64,000 nucleotides of DNA from Lachnoclostridium phytofermentans (GCF_000733755.1 NZ_JPOF01000002.1:434001-498000); one strand, 5' to 3'. Counted from the first letter of the stretch, positions 9,276 through 19,007 are shown. Notes: a model not told the origin generated them from the letters alone. Made by a program: numbers and translations.

Positions 9276-10871
9276 TCAACCCCAACCGTCTGATAACCAA
9301 TTACGAAGCAGATTTGCAACCGCTTCTGGATTTTCATCTACAAATTTTTCAATCATCCGTCTGGTCTCTGATTTTTCACTAAATTCAATATCATCTAAGG
9401 ATTGATTTTCTTTTGTAGTAGCCAACAATTGTTCTACCGATAATTCTGGCTCGATTTCTGTCACCTCTACTGGTGCCATACCACGGAATACTACAAAGAT
9501 TAAAAGACCTAAAATTAAAGCAGCTAGAATAATTTCTAATATTAACTGCCAGTTTACATCAGACTTTGGTGCAGGTATAAAATTCGGAACCTCCCACATA
9601 ATTAGAGAGATATTATTCTCATTAATACCAGTTGCATTAGCAAATAATGTGTAATATTCTTCGTTTACTTCTAATTGTGTTGGTTCACTATTATTTAGCA
9701 CATATTCTTCAAACGATGTGTCTTCTAAAAGACCCATGAGTTCTAAATCTTCCTCTTTGATGTCCTTCACACGTTTTAACGCAATAGCAACCTTGGATGT
9801 GTCATTGTTTACAATTCCCCATCCTTTTAGTGTCTTTGTAAGTTTTTCACTAGGAAGATAACTAATATTTAATTCATCATAACTGCTTTTACCAGATTCC
9901 TCAGTTTGTATGTAGTAATCGGTATCTGTATTCGAGTCAGTTCCTGGTATGTCTCCACTAGATCCTTTGTTTTCCGATGAAATCTTTTGATATGTTTGAT
10001 ATAACCCTTGCTCTAATCCTTCCGCTGCAAAATACTCACGAATTTCTTCTGTTGTTTTATCAAAATTTATATCAAGTGCGAAACTTGGTTCTACATAGTC
10101 GAATCCATTCATTAATCCAAAACGTACTACTCGTTCGGTATAATCATCCAATACCGCTTGACGAAACTCTAAACTCTTATTTGTGTAGTCGCTTTCTTCA
10201 TCTTCTGGTCCATTGTATAGTAAATTACCATACTGATCGATTACTTTAACCTTATTCGTAGTTTCATTTCCCAAACTATTTGCAACTGTAATTGCAATAG
10301 CCTCTGCAGAAGATTTCTTAAATTTATCATTGATTGTAAGAAAAATACTGCAACTAACTTCTTTTTCTGTCTCTAGGATACTTGTTCTATTATCGGAAGG
10401 CAAATAACTGATTCTCGCATCATCAATTCCTTCCTGATTCTTTAATAATTCTTCTAAATCACCTTGAAAATATAAATGAAGCTTTGTTTGCTTATCATAG
10501 TTTGTGGTAGACATATCATTGTCTAGCAACTGTTCTAAGCTTAGCTTTGCTTTCGAAGCAATCTCACTATCTGCAATTAATAGCTTAGCCTCTGTCTTCT
10601 TTGTTTCATCTACTAAGACTGTTACACCATCGTCTTTCAACTGATAAGCGATGCCGTTCTCTTTCAGAATATCAATTGCTTGTTTCGCAGTTTTGGTATC
10701 CTCTAATTTTATGAGCTCTACATATTCCGTTCTACCAAGTAGAAAGATAAGAAGTAATAAAGCGCAGATGACGGAACTTACTGCACTGATAATAATTACT
10801 TTTTGTTTTTTACTATATTTCTTCCATATTTCTAATAAGCGAACAGGTATCTGTTTTATTCGTTCCTACAT
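9276..10871 (-). CDS. fliF: Flagellar MS-ring protein FliF, with an in-frame TAG at codon 2
   Basis: The frame encodes the MS-ring protein, the base on which the flagellum is built (531 codons including the stop at codon 2). Two membrane helices (about residues 25-46 and near 445-465), the YscJ/FliF periplasmic domains and a C-terminal FliG-binding tail (SETRRMIEKFVDENPE) are visible. The expected ATG is 10869-10871, with GAGGG 7 bases upstream and the fliE stop 17 bases away. The next codon (10866-10868) is TAG. After it the frame reads E-R-I-K-Q-I-P-V-R-L-L-E, so a CAG-to-TAG change fits. No ATG, GTG or TTG follows until the TTG at 10640, which would lose 77 codons and the first membrane helix. 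An ATA at 10857-10859 behind AGGA is a weak alternative. This may be a nonsense allele, a sequence error or non-canonical initiation. Confidence 0.85.
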
Positions 10872-10888
10872 TATTTAACCCTCGTATG

Positions 10889-11209
10889 CTAAAATTGTAG
10901 TTGCATAATCTCCTTGTATGCGTCCAAAACCGCGTTGCGCACTGCTACGGTATACTGCAAGGAAATACTTGCTTTTGTCTGTGCTATCTGCAAGTCATGA
11001 GTGCTATTTGTCAATCCCATCGCATAATCCATTGCTGCCTGTTCTGCTTGATCTGTATATGTTTGCGTTTCTTTTATCATATCAAGTGCAGACTGAAACA
11101 TGGTCTCAAATGCTTGATTACGATTTTTTGTTGTACTCTCAGAACCATTTATACTACCATTCTTAAGAGAACCAAGTCCTTGAACAGATGAAATACTAGT
11201 GATATCCAT
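10889..11209 (-). CDS. fliE: Flagellar hook-basal body protein FliE
   Basis: A 106-aa rod adaptor that joins the MS ring to the proximal rod. The C-terminus AQTKASISLQYTVAVRNAVLDAY is the conserved FliE tail, preceded by AAMDYAMGLTNSTHDLQ, also typical. GGGGATTTCAATG forms the start region. It sits between flgC and fliF, its usual position, and its stop is 17 bases before the natural fliF ATG. Confidence 0.95.
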   Translation of the reverse strand: MDITSISSVQGLGSLKNGSINGSESTTKNRNQAFETMFQSALDMIKETQTYTDQAEQAAMDYAMGLTNSTHDLQIAQTKASISLQYTVAVRNAVLDAYKEIMQLQF

Positions 11210-11229
11210 TGAAATCCCCTTTCCCTAAT

Positions 11230-11682
11230 TTACTTGCCTACTTCAAGACCTTTTAAAAGCATATTTTTTGTAGCGTTAAAAGCTGTAACATTAGCTTCAT
11301 AAGAACGAGTTGCACTGATTAAGTTTGTCATTTCAGTCACCGTGTTTACATTAGGCATTGTTACATATCCGTCTTGATCTGCATCTGGGTGGGATGGATT
11401 GTATACTCGTTTCATTGCTGTTACGTGATCTTCTACTATTGCGGTAACCTTAACCCCATTCCCCTGCTTGTCAGAAGCTCTACCTGCAGCTGTTTGTGCT
11501 AGCACTGTTCCAAAGCCATCTGCCTCTCTTTCCGAAAATACAACGGTTTTTCTGCGATATGGGTTACCATTCTCATCTCTTGTAGTTTCAACATTCGCAA
11601 TATTCTGAGAGATAATATCCATTCTAAGCCGCTGAGCCGACATACCACTTGCACTTATATTCATGCCATTAAAATAAGACAT
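11230..11682 (-). CDS. flgC: Flagellar basal-body rod protein FlgC
   Basis: A 150-aa proximal rod protein. The N-terminus has the rod-family motif (MNISASGMSAQRLRMDIISQNIANVET) and the C-terminus has MTNLISATRSYEANVTAFNATK, both diagnostic of FlgC. GGAGGTAATGAAATG gives a strong start. It is second in the operon, 16 bases after flgB. Nothing is unusual. Confidence 0.96.
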   Translation of the reverse strand: MSYFNGMNISASGMSAQRLRMDIISQNIANVETTRDENGNPYRRKTVVFSEREADGFGTVLAQTAAGRASDKQGNGVKVTAIVEDHVTAMKRVYNPSHPDADQDGYVTMPNVNTVTEMTNLISATRSYEANVTAFNATKNMLLKGLEVGK

Positions 11683-11698
11683 TTCATTACCTCCCTAT

Positions 11699-12085
11699 CT
11701 ATCTTGATAATACCGTTCTTAGACGTTGGAATTCCTGAGTCATAGTTTGTAATAAAGTATAATAACGAATTTGATTATCTGCTAAATATCCTTCTTCTAC
11801 ATCGATATCCACGTTATTTTCATCGTAACGATAGCTAAGCTCTTCTCTGTCGGTGTAAATCGATCCATTGAGCTTTGATAGATTGGCTTTCGCAACTCGC
11901 TTATCCAAATCCTCATTTCCCTTTAATTCCTTTTGTAAATATGATTCAAAGTTTAAATCTTTACGTTTGTAGTTCGGCGTATCATTGTTGGCTAAGTTAT
12001 TTGCTAACAATTCCTGGCGAATCACAGTAGCATCCGCAGCTTTATCCAACACGTTAACATAATTGAATGCGTTCGAACCAATCAT
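11699..12085 (-). CDS. flgB: Flagellar basal-body rod protein FlgB
   Basis: A 128-aa proximal rod protein and first gene of the flagellar operon. It has the rod motif RQELLANNLANNDTPNYKRKD and a C-terminal helix with YYTLLQTMTQEFQRLRTVL. GAGGGAGAAG lies just upstream of the ATG. Transcription of the whole operon probably starts from the promoter near 12225-12253 in the 576-base gap to codY. Confidence 0.95.
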   Translation of the reverse strand: MIGSNAFNYVNVLDKAADATVIRQELLANNLANNDTPNYKRKDLNFESYLQKELKGNEDLDKRVAKANLSKLNGSIYTDREELSYRYDENNVDIDVEEGYLADNQIRYYTLLQTMTQEFQRLRTVLSR

Positions 12086-12224
12086 TTTTCTTCTCCCTCT
12101 TTCTAACTAGATAGTAATTACCTAGTAAACTTTTTGCATTTATTTACACTTAAATAAACTATCTCATAGATATTTTTCCATTGTTGTGATTGTCTGACAT
12201 TTTTAATCAATAATCTTGATTACT

Positions 12225-12253
12225 ATTATAAATAAATGCCAAATAAAACACAA
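12225..12253 (-). promoter_or_regulatory. Candidate sigma-A promoter of the flagellar operon
   Basis: On the minus strand TTGTGT (12248-12253) is followed 17 bases later by a perfect TATAAT (12225-12230). Transcription would start near 12218 and give an untranslated leader of about 130 bases before flgB. I found no sigma-D type element in the gap. The assignment is by consensus only. The rest of the 12086-12661 gap is very AT-rich, with one CodY-like box and the codY terminator, and shows no gene. Confidence 0.45.
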
Positions 12254-12383
12254 GATATATTTAAAAAAAATGATGAATTATACTAGAATTTGTATTTTTT
12301 GGAAAATAAATGGATCTTCTTGTCGTATAAATGAATTATATAATTTCTGACAACTTTTAAAAATAAGTAATATGTACTATTAA

Positions 12384-12398
12384 AATTTTCTTACAATA
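12384..12398. promoter_or_regulatory. CodY-box-like sequence upstream of flgB
   Basis: AATTTTCTTACAATA matches 12 of 15 positions of the CodY consensus AATTTTCWGAAAATT. It lies about 130 bases upstream of the candidate flgB promoter and close to codY itself. CodY is known to repress motility genes in Bacillus subtilis. The region is very AT-rich, so a chance match is quite possible. Confidence 0.25.
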
Positions 12399-12618
12399 TT
12401 ATTACGATGAAAAGTGAGTAAACGATACTGTTTCATAATTTTGCATAAATATCAACGATTACTTTTTTCCTATGAAATTGAATAAACTATTCCATACAAT
12501 TTGTTTATTAAGCGCTTTTTTATCATTTGCCTAAAATTTTAAACAAACCATTACTATAAATCCCCCTTGTTTTGTTCCTATCTTATTACCTAAATAAGAA
12601 TTAGGAAACATTAAACAT

Positions 12619-12655
12619 AAAAAAACAGACTCATAAGATTGACTTATAAGTCTGT
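12619..12655 (-). terminator. Intrinsic terminator after codY
   Basis: An inverted repeat with arms around ACAGACT-ATAAG and CTTAT-AGTCTGT (12625-12655) is followed on the minus strand by a run of T. It starts about 7 bases after the codY stop. It should separate codY from the flagellar operon. Confidence 0.8.
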
Positions 12656-12661
12656 TATGAT

Positions 12662-13429
12662 TTATTGCATCTTTTTTAATTCTTCAAAAACCACATCATT
12701 GAGAACTTTAATGTAAGTCCCCTTCATACCAGAAGATCTTGACTCAATAACACCGGCACTCTCAAATTTTCTAAGAGCATTTACAATAACAGATCTTGTA
12801 ATCCCTACGCGGTCTGCTATCTTGCTAGCAACTAAGATTCCTTCGTTTCCTTCCAGTTCATCAAATATGTGAGTGATTGCTTCTAATTCAGAAAATGATA
12901 GTGTGCTGATTGCAGAACGTACAATATGTACCTTTCTGTTTTCTTCGGCATTTTCTTCATTCACGGAACGCATCATTTCAAGTCCTACTACGGTAGTACC
13001 ATACTCACTTAAAATTATGTCGTCAATTGAATATTGGTCTTTGTTCTTATATAAGAACAAGGTACCTAGTCTCTCACCGGCGATGTCGATTGGAGTAATA
13101 ATTGCCTGATAATCATTTACACCGTCAAATTCAAAACCTAAGGTTGCTAAATTCACATTTTCTTTTGTTGATAAAATGTTTAGTAGACGTTCATTCAACA
13201 TTCCGTCGATGTAACCACCTACTGCATCTTTAATTAATTCATTAATCGGAGCAATATCTGCTCTGTTTTTAATTCCTAATACTTTTCCCTTCTTGCTTAT
13301 CACAAGAATATTGGACTCAAGTATATCACTGAGTACGGAACAAATATCATTAAATACTACCTTGTGCGAGTTATTATTGTGTAATAACTTATTAATTTTT
13401 CTGGTTTTATCCAACAACTGTACGCTCAT
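12662..13429 (-). CDS. codY: GTP- and branched-chain amino acid-sensing regulator CodY
   Basis: Global nutrient regulator of low-GC Gram-positives, 255 aa. The N-terminal GAF domain (about 1-150) binds isoleucine/valine. The C-terminal winged helix (about 200-240, ASKIADRVGITRSVIVNALR) is the nearly invariant DNA-reading helix of CodY. The MSVQLLDKTRKIN start is typical. It lies just upstream of the flagellar operon, as in Bacillus. CodY-like boxes are visible near flgB and in the fhs promoter, both in this window. Confidence 0.97.
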   Translation of the reverse strand: MSVQLLDKTRKINKLLHNNNSHKVVFNDICSVLSDILESNILVISKKGKVLGIKNRADIAPINELIKDAVGGYIDGMLNERLLNILSTKENVNLATLGFEFDGVNDYQAIITPIDIAGERLGTLFLYKNKDQYSIDDIILSEYGTTVVGLEMMRSVNEENAEENRKVHIVRSAISTLSFSELEAITHIFDELEGNEGILVASKIADRVGITRSVIVNALRKFESAGVIESRSSGMKGTYIKVLNDVVFEELKKMQ

Positions 13430-13513
13430 GTAAGAACCCCCGTGACCTTATTTTGGCCTAATTCATAACATACATAACACATGTGGTATAATATACCTTT
13501 TCGTTTATATAAC

Positions 13514-13542
13514 ATTCTATCACATTCTTTTTTAAAAAACAA
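13514..13542 (-). promoter_or_regulatory. Candidate codY promoter
   Basis: Minus-strand TTGTTT (13537-13542), a 17-base spacer and TAGAAT (13514-13519). The start point would be near 13507, about 78 bases before codY. It is a consensus match only; a second AT-rich TATATTAT stretch follows downstream. Confidence 0.45.
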
Positions 13543-13613
13543 TAGTAAATTTGTTATTTTGACACACATTTCACAACTTTGTTTCTGTTTTTTTAAAAAG
13601 TTGAGACTTTTTG

Positions 13614-13653
13614 AAAAAAAATGAGATTGTATCTAGTTCTCATACAATCTCAT
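13614..13653 (-). terminator. Intrinsic terminator after topA
   Basis: A perfect 12-base inverted repeat (ATGAGATTGTAT at 13621-13632 and its complement at 13642-13653) is followed on the minus strand by a run of T. It lies about 85 bases after the topA stop in the 308-base gap to codY. A second small AAAAAGT/ACTTTTT hairpin follows. The rest of the gap holds the codY promoter. Confidence 0.85.
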
Positions 13654-13737
13654 TATAAACTATTAGGCAAGTGAAAGTTTCAATAAAAGTTCAGAGTTAT
13701 CTCTCTTTTACCTACTATTTCAAATCTTTTTACTGTT

Positions 13738-15813
13738 TCATTCTTCTTTCGCATCATTTTCTACATGTCCGCAGCTTTCATTTACACAAACAAGTTTTTG
13801 CCCCTTTTCTACCATAATGCCATTGCAGTTTGGACATAGTTTACTAGATGGTTTTTGCCATGACATAAAATCACATTCCGGATTATTCTCACAACCATAG
13901 AATCTACGGCCTTTTTTTGTTTTCTTAATTATAATATCGCTACCACAGAGCGGGCAAGCAACTCCAATTTTTTCAAAGTAAGGTTTTGTATTTCTACAAT
14001 CCGGAAATCCAGGACATGCTAAGAATTTTCCATGTGGCCCATATTTAATTACCATATTTCTTCCACATTCCGAACAAATTACATCTGTCGTTTCATCCTC
14101 AATTGTAATCTGCTCCAATTCTTTTTGCGCATTTTGTACTGCACTTTCTAAGTCTGGATAGAAATTACTTACCACTGTCTTCCAGTTAACAACACCATCT
14201 TCGACACCGTCTAATAATGCTTCAAGATTTACTGTAAAATTCACATCAACAATCGTTGGAAAAGCCTGTTTCATAATTTTATTCACAGCTTCACCAAGCT
14301 CTGTTACATAAAGATTCTTATTTTCTTTAATGACATAACGTCTTGCTATAATGGTGGTTATCGTAGGTGCATAAGTACTTGGTCTACCAATTCCTAATTC
14401 TTCTAGCGTCTTTACTAATGCAGCTTCCGTATAATGTGGTGGTGCCTGTGTAAAATGTTGGCTAGAGTTAAATTCCTCAAATGTCAATTGTGTTTCTTCA
14501 GACAAGGACATCATATTGGAGGTTGTTTTTTCTTCCTCCTCATCCTCACTTACATAAACAGCCATAAAACCATCAAAGATCAGCTTTGAAGAGGACACAG
14601 TAAATCGATAACCATTCGCATCAATTTTCGCTGTTGCAGTCTCATATTTCGCTGGTTGCATACGACTTGCAATAAATCTCTTCCAAATTAACTGATATAG
14701 GCGAAATTGCTCTCTGCTTAAAGACTCTTTTATAATTACCGGTGTTAACTCTACATAGGTTGGTCTTATTGCTTCATGAGCATCTTGGATTTTTTTTCCA
14801 GTTGCTTTGTTAACGTCTTGACTATTCACATACTCTGGTTTGTACTGAGTTTTTATAAATTCTCTTGCTGCTGTATCTGCTTCCTCCGACACTCGAATAG
14901 AGTCTGTACGAAGATAGGAAATCAAACCGATGGTTCCATGTCCTTTTACATCCACACCTTCATATAATTGTTGGGCGATTCTCATGGTCTTTTGAGTAGA
15001 AAAGTTTAATAACTTTGCTGCCTCTTGTTGTAATGTACTAGTGGTAAATGGCAACGGAGCTTTTTTTTGGCGTTCTCCACGTTTTACTTCCGTAATTTTA
15101 AACTGAGCATCCTTTAAATCTTCTAATATTTTATCCATCTCTTCTTTGGATTCTATGGTGAGTTTCTTTTTCGTATCTCCATAGAATTTAGCAATTAATG
15201 GCTTTTTTTCACCTTTTACTTTAAATGAAGCATCTAAGTTCCAATATTCCTTTGGAACAAAATCGTTGATTTCTTCTTCACGGTCACATATGATTCGAAG
15301 TGCTACAGACTGTACTCTACCTGCACTTAGGCCCCTCTTTACCTTAGCCCAAAGAAGTGGACTTATTTTATAACCTACCATTCGGTCTAACATTCTTCTT
15401 GCTTGCTGGGAATCTACAAGATTCATATCAATCTCACGGGCTTCTTTGATCGAGTTCTTAATTGCGTTTTTTGTAATTTCATTGAAAGTAATTCGGCTTG
15501 TACTTTTATCATCAAGCTTTAACGTTTGTGATAAATGCCAGGATATTGCTTCTCCCTCACGGTCAGGGTCAGTCGCGAGATATACTTTATCTGCTTTTTT
15601 TACTTCTTTACGAAGCTTTGCAAGTAAATCTCCTTTTCCTCGAATCGTAATGTACTTTGGTTCAAATCCATTCTCTACATCGATTCCCATTTGGCTTTTT
15701 GGTAAATCTCTTACATGACCATTAGAAGCAAGAACTTCATAATTATTTCCTAAAAACTTTTTTATTGTTTTTGCCTTAGCAGGTGACTCCACAATTACTA
15801 AATATTTTGGCAT
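13738..15813 (-). CDS. topA: DNA topoisomerase I
   Basis: A 691-aa type IA topoisomerase that relaxes negative supercoils. The N-terminal Toprim domain has DPDREGE at 82-88. The catalytic tyrosine is in ISYLRTDS (Tyr300). The C-terminal part carries three zinc-ribbon CxxC-type repeats (CSECGRNM, CPLCGSD, CPNCNG). Length is normal for Firmicutes. A good promoter lies about 135 bases upstream. It sits between dprA and codY, as in Bacillus, but without trmFO, xerC and hslVU. Confidence 0.97.
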   Translation of the reverse strand: MPKYLVIVESPAKAKTIKKFLGNNYEVLASNGHVRDLPKSQMGIDVENGFEPKYITIRGKGDLLAKLRKEVKKADKVYLATDPDREGEAISWHLSQTLKLDDKSTSRITFNEITKNAIKNSIKEAREIDMNLVDSQQARRMLDRMVGYKISPLLWAKVKRGLSAGRVQSVALRIICDREEEINDFVPKEYWNLDASFKVKGEKKPLIAKFYGDTKKKLTIESKEEMDKILEDLKDAQFKITEVKRGERQKKAPLPFTTSTLQQEAAKLLNFSTQKTMRIAQQLYEGVDVKGHGTIGLISYLRTDSIRVSEEADTAAREFIKTQYKPEYVNSQDVNKATGKKIQDAHEAIRPTYVELTPVIIKESLSREQFRLYQLIWKRFIASRMQPAKYETATAKIDANGYRFTVSSSKLIFDGFMAVYVSEDEEEEKTTSNMMSLSEETQLTFEEFNSSQHFTQAPPHYTEAALVKTLEELGIGRPSTYAPTITTIIARRYVIKENKNLYVTELGEAVNKIMKQAFPTIVDVNFTVNLEALLDGVEDGVVNWKTVVSNFYPDLESAVQNAQKELEQITIEDETTDVICSECGRNMVIKYGPHGKFLACPGFPDCRNTKPYFEKIGVACPLCGSDIIIKKTKKGRRFYGCENNPECDFMSWQKPSSKLCPNCNGIMVEKGQKLVCVNESCGHVENDAKEE

Positions 15814-15946
15814 TGTCTAACTCCCCTCATCTATATCATTAGGCAATTAACTCATAACATGTTACTTAGCTTAATTGTCTAACCTAATTTTCTATTTTAT
15901 TTAACTTTTTCATTTATTTCCAATTCTTTGGCTCTAAACTCAAATA

Positions 15947-15975
15947 ATCATATACTATTTCTAATTTGCTTTCAA
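15947..15975 (-). promoter_or_regulatory. Candidate topA promoter
   Basis: Minus-strand TTGAAA (15970-15975), exactly 17 bases, then TATGAT (15947-15952). The leader would be about 125 bases. The surrounding 545-base gap (15814-16358) is AT-rich and otherwise holds only the dprA terminator near its right end; I see no gene in it. Confidence 0.5.
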
Positions 15976-16261
15976 GTAAAATTTTATTAAATTTGTAAAT
16001 GATAGTATTACACATTCCGATAATATATCCTATATCTCGTAGTAAAACAACATTTCTCTAAGAGATTCTTGTCTATTTTTTCGTTACAAGTATATGAACT
16101 ATCTTGTCTTTTTATTATTGGTTTTCATATATTCTCTCGATATGTTTAAATTATTCCTTACTATTATAAAAGGAAACTATGAAGTATGCATGGTTCACAT
16201 GCCTGTAGATGCTATCATATAGCATTTTACTCCTGTTTTCAACACATATGATAAATGAAAT

Positions 16262-16293
16262 AAAAAAAGACTGACAAATGTCAATCTTTTTTA
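16262..16293 (-). terminator. Intrinsic terminator after dprA
   Basis: An inverted repeat AAAAGATTGACA / TGTCAGTCTTTT with a two-base loop, flanked by A on one side and T on the other, so it could stop transcription in both directions. It lies about 65 bases past the dprA stop. Confidence 0.8.
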
Positions 16294-16358
16294 TCCAAGA
16301 TGTATGCATCTGGTATGTATTTTATTTAGGAATACATAAAAGTAAAATGTAACATTTA

Positions 16359-17468
16359 CTATAACACCTTGACATACTGCTGACCAGTAATCTTTTTCAC
16401 GTACCGTTTGCACTCAAGTTCAAACAAAGTTTCAAGTACTTGCCCTTGATTCATATTTGATTTTAGCAATAACTCTTCAACATGAATTGCCTGATGTGAT
16501 AACAAAGAGTAAAGCTGTTGTTCTATCTCGCTTAAATCTTCTCTCGATGACTCTATCACTTTTGTTTTCCTCCCAAGCAATGAGGAATATTGATTTCTAA
16601 GTTCTATCAAAATATCCTCTGGATCTAGGATTAGTTTTGCTCCACTTTGAATTAAGTTGTTACATCCTTTCGACAACTCATCGGTAAGTTTTCCAGGTAC
16701 CGCAAAAATATCTTTCCCTTGCTCCAGTCCACTATCTACCGTAATTAAAGTACCACTTTTTTCTCTAGCTTCTACGACTAAAATTCCATCAGAAAGTGCA
16801 GCTATAATACGATTTCTTAATGGAAAATGATACGGTAATGCTTTAGAACCCAACGGATATTCCGAAAGAATTCCTCCCTTAGAATTGAGTTCCTGATAAA
16901 GCTCATAATTTTCCCTAGGATAGCATAAATCAAGCCCATTACCAACCACACCATAAGTTTTGCCACCACTGCTTAGTGCTCCCTTATGAGCCATTCCATC
17001 CACACCTCTTGCTAGTCCGCTAATAATTTGAATCCCAAGTTTACTTAACTCTTTGGAAAAATAATAAGCAACATCGCTACCATAGGCACTACAGTTTCTG
17101 GCTCCAATGACAGCAATCGAGGGAAGATCATCTTTGGGTAGTTCTCCGCGATAATACAAAAACCATGGCGCATCAAAGAGCTTTTTCAACTTTTCTGGGT
17201 ATTCCTTATCCTCTATACTGATAAAGTAAATCCCCTGATCTATCATTTTATCATATTCTTTTTCCAATTCTTCTAAGGATTTTTTATTACTGAGATATTC
17301 TACTACCTCTTCTTTTAAATTAAGATTTAATACTACCTCTTTTTTTGCTTTATAGACTCCTTCTATGGAATGAAAAGTCGTAAGCAACAAAGCAATCGTC
17401 TTATGTCCAATCCCTTCCTCTTTTGATATCCAATACCACTGTATTCGATTCTTTTTTACACTTTCCAC
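16359..17468 (-). CDS. dprA: DNA processing protein DprA
   Basis: A 369-aa protein that loads RecA on incoming single-stranded DNA during transformation. The Rossmann-fold core has VIGARNCSAYG, then SGLARGVDGMAHKGAL, then DSGLEQGKDIFAVPG, which are DprA/Smf signatures. There is a SAM-like N-terminal region and a C-terminal DML1-type winged helix (about 300-369). The start is a GTG at 17468, directly after the comM stop, with GGGGGG upstream inside comM. It pairs with comM as a competence-type module. Confidence 0.93.
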   Translation of the reverse strand: MESVKKNRIQWYWISKEEGIGHKTIALLLTTFHSIEGVYKAKKEVVLNLNLKEEVVEYLSNKKSLEELEKEYDKMIDQGIYFISIEDKEYPEKLKKLFDAPWFLYYRGELPKDDLPSIAVIGARNCSAYGSDVAYYFSKELSKLGIQIISGLARGVDGMAHKGALSSGGKTYGVVGNGLDLCYPRENYELYQELNSKGGILSEYPLGSKALPYHFPLRNRIIAALSDGILVVEAREKSGTLITVDSGLEQGKDIFAVPGKLTDELSKGCNNLIQSGAKLILDPEDILIELRNQYSSLLGRKTKVIESSREDLSEIEQQLYSLLSHQAIHVEELLLKSNMNQGQVLETLFELECKRYVKKITGQQYVKVL

Positions 17469-19007
17469 CTATGCATCCCCCCAATACTTTCTATCCACTC
17501 CCCGATAACCGATTGCTTCTATTAAATGATGCTTTTCAATGCATTCCTTCCCCTCTAAATCAGCAATGGTACGAGCAACTTTTAAGATACGATGATAAGC
17601 TCTTGCGCTAAGATTCATTGCAGTAAATGCTTGTTCTAATATCTTTTGCTCTTTCTCTCCAAGAGAACAGTATTTCTTCACTTCCGATGGTGATAACTGA
17701 GAATTAAAATACTTTCCGCTTTTTTGATAACGGTTTAATTGATGTTTTCTAGCTTCTTTTATTCTCTCTCTAATAACAGAGGAAGATTCCTGACTCTTTC
17801 CATAAGTTAATTCCTTATACGCAATTGGAATTGTTTCAACGCAAATATCTATCCGATCTAGGAGAGGTCTTGAAATCTTTCCTATATATTGTTTGATTTG
17901 CTGTAAGGAGCAATTACACTTACTGCGGTCTGGATAATAGCCACATTTGCAAGGATTAAGAGCTGCAACTAGCATAAAATTTGCTGGATAAGTGTACGTA
18001 GCATAAAGCCTTGATATCGTAACCACCTTTTCCTCTAATGGTTGTCTTAGTACTTCTAACGTTCGATTATCAAACTCGGTTAATTCATCTAAAAATAACA
18101 CACCATGGGCTGCTAAACTGATTTCCCCAGGCCTTGGGCACCGTCCCCCACCAACCAGTGCTGATTGAGTAATTGTGTGGTGAGGGGATCGAAATGGTCT
18201 CTCCAGTATCAAAACACGATTATTATCAAGCCTGCCGGATACACTATAAATCTTAGAAATTTCAAGACTTTCCTCAAAACTTAACTCCGGCATAATAGAG
18301 GGGATTCTTTTCGCAAGCATGGTTTTTCCTGACCCTGGTGTACCAATCATCATAATATTATGTTGACCGGCAACAGAAACCTCAATTGCTCTTTTTGCTG
18401 ACACCTGTCCGACAATATCAGAAAAATCCAAAGTATTTCGTTCCTCTTGCTGTAAAAATAAACCGGAAACATCTACAAACTCAGGCTGCAACACAATCAT
18501 GTCTGATAAGTACTCCACTGTCTGACTAAGACTTTCTACTCCTATAATATCTACGTCGCTGACTACTGCTCCTTCTTTTGCATTATCTTTCGGGATGATA
18601 CAGCGTTTCAGTCCTTGCTTTTGTGCAGCACAAATAAGCGGAAGGATACCATTTACGCGCTGAATCTTTCCATCTAAACTAAGCTCTCCTATAAATAATG
18701 TTTGTTTCAAATAATCCGTGGGAATATAACCGGATGCGGTTAGAATTGCAATGGCTATTGCCAGATCGAAGGCTGTTCCTTCTTTTTTAACATCTGCAGG
18801 TGATAAATTGATGGTAATATGCTTTGGTGGCAACGTATAACCCGAATTTCGAATAGCGGTTTTTACTCGCTCTTTCGCTTCCTTTACTTCAGAACCTAGA
18901 AATCCAACCAGATCAAAACTAGGTAGACCGTCACTTACATCTGCTTCTACATTCACAACAAAAGCTTCAATCCCATCAATTGCTGCACTAAATGATTTAC
19001 TAAACAT
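17469..19007 (-). CDS. comM: ComM/YifB-family Mg-chelatase-like AAA ATPase
   Basis: A 512-aa protein of the YifB/ComM family, a branch-migration helicase needed for integration of transforming DNA in some bacteria. It has an N-terminal Lon-protease-like domain (about 20-165), the AAA core with Walker A GTPGSGKT at 222-229, and a cysteine cluster after NPCKCGYYPD, with C-terminal Mg-chelatase domain motifs (LDRIDI). Length is typical. It is co-transcribed with dprA, whose GTG start abuts its stop codon. Confidence 0.92.
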   Translation of the reverse strand: MFSKSFSAAIDGIEAFVVNVEADVSDGLPSFDLVGFLGSEVKEAKERVKTAIRNSGYTLPPKHITINLSPADVKKEGTAFDLAIAIAILTASGYIPTDYLKQTLFIGELSLDGKIQRVNGILPLICAAQKQGLKRCIIPKDNAKEGAVVSDVDIIGVESLSQTVEYLSDMIVLQPEFVDVSGLFLQQEERNTLDFSDIVGQVSAKRAIEVSVAGQHNIMMIGTPGSGKTMLAKRIPSIMPELSFEESLEISKIYSVSGRLDNNRVLILERPFRSPHHTITQSALVGGGRCPRPGEISLAAHGVLFLDELTEFDNRTLEVLRQPLEEKVVTISRLYATYTYPANFMLVAALNPCKCGYYPDRSKCNCSLQQIKQYIGKISRPLLDRIDICVETIPIAYKELTYGKSQESSSVIRERIKEARKHQLNRYQKSGKYFNSQLSPSEVKKYCSLGEKEQKILEQAFTAMNLSARAYHRILKVARTIADLEGKECIEKHHLIEAIGYRGVDRKYWGDA

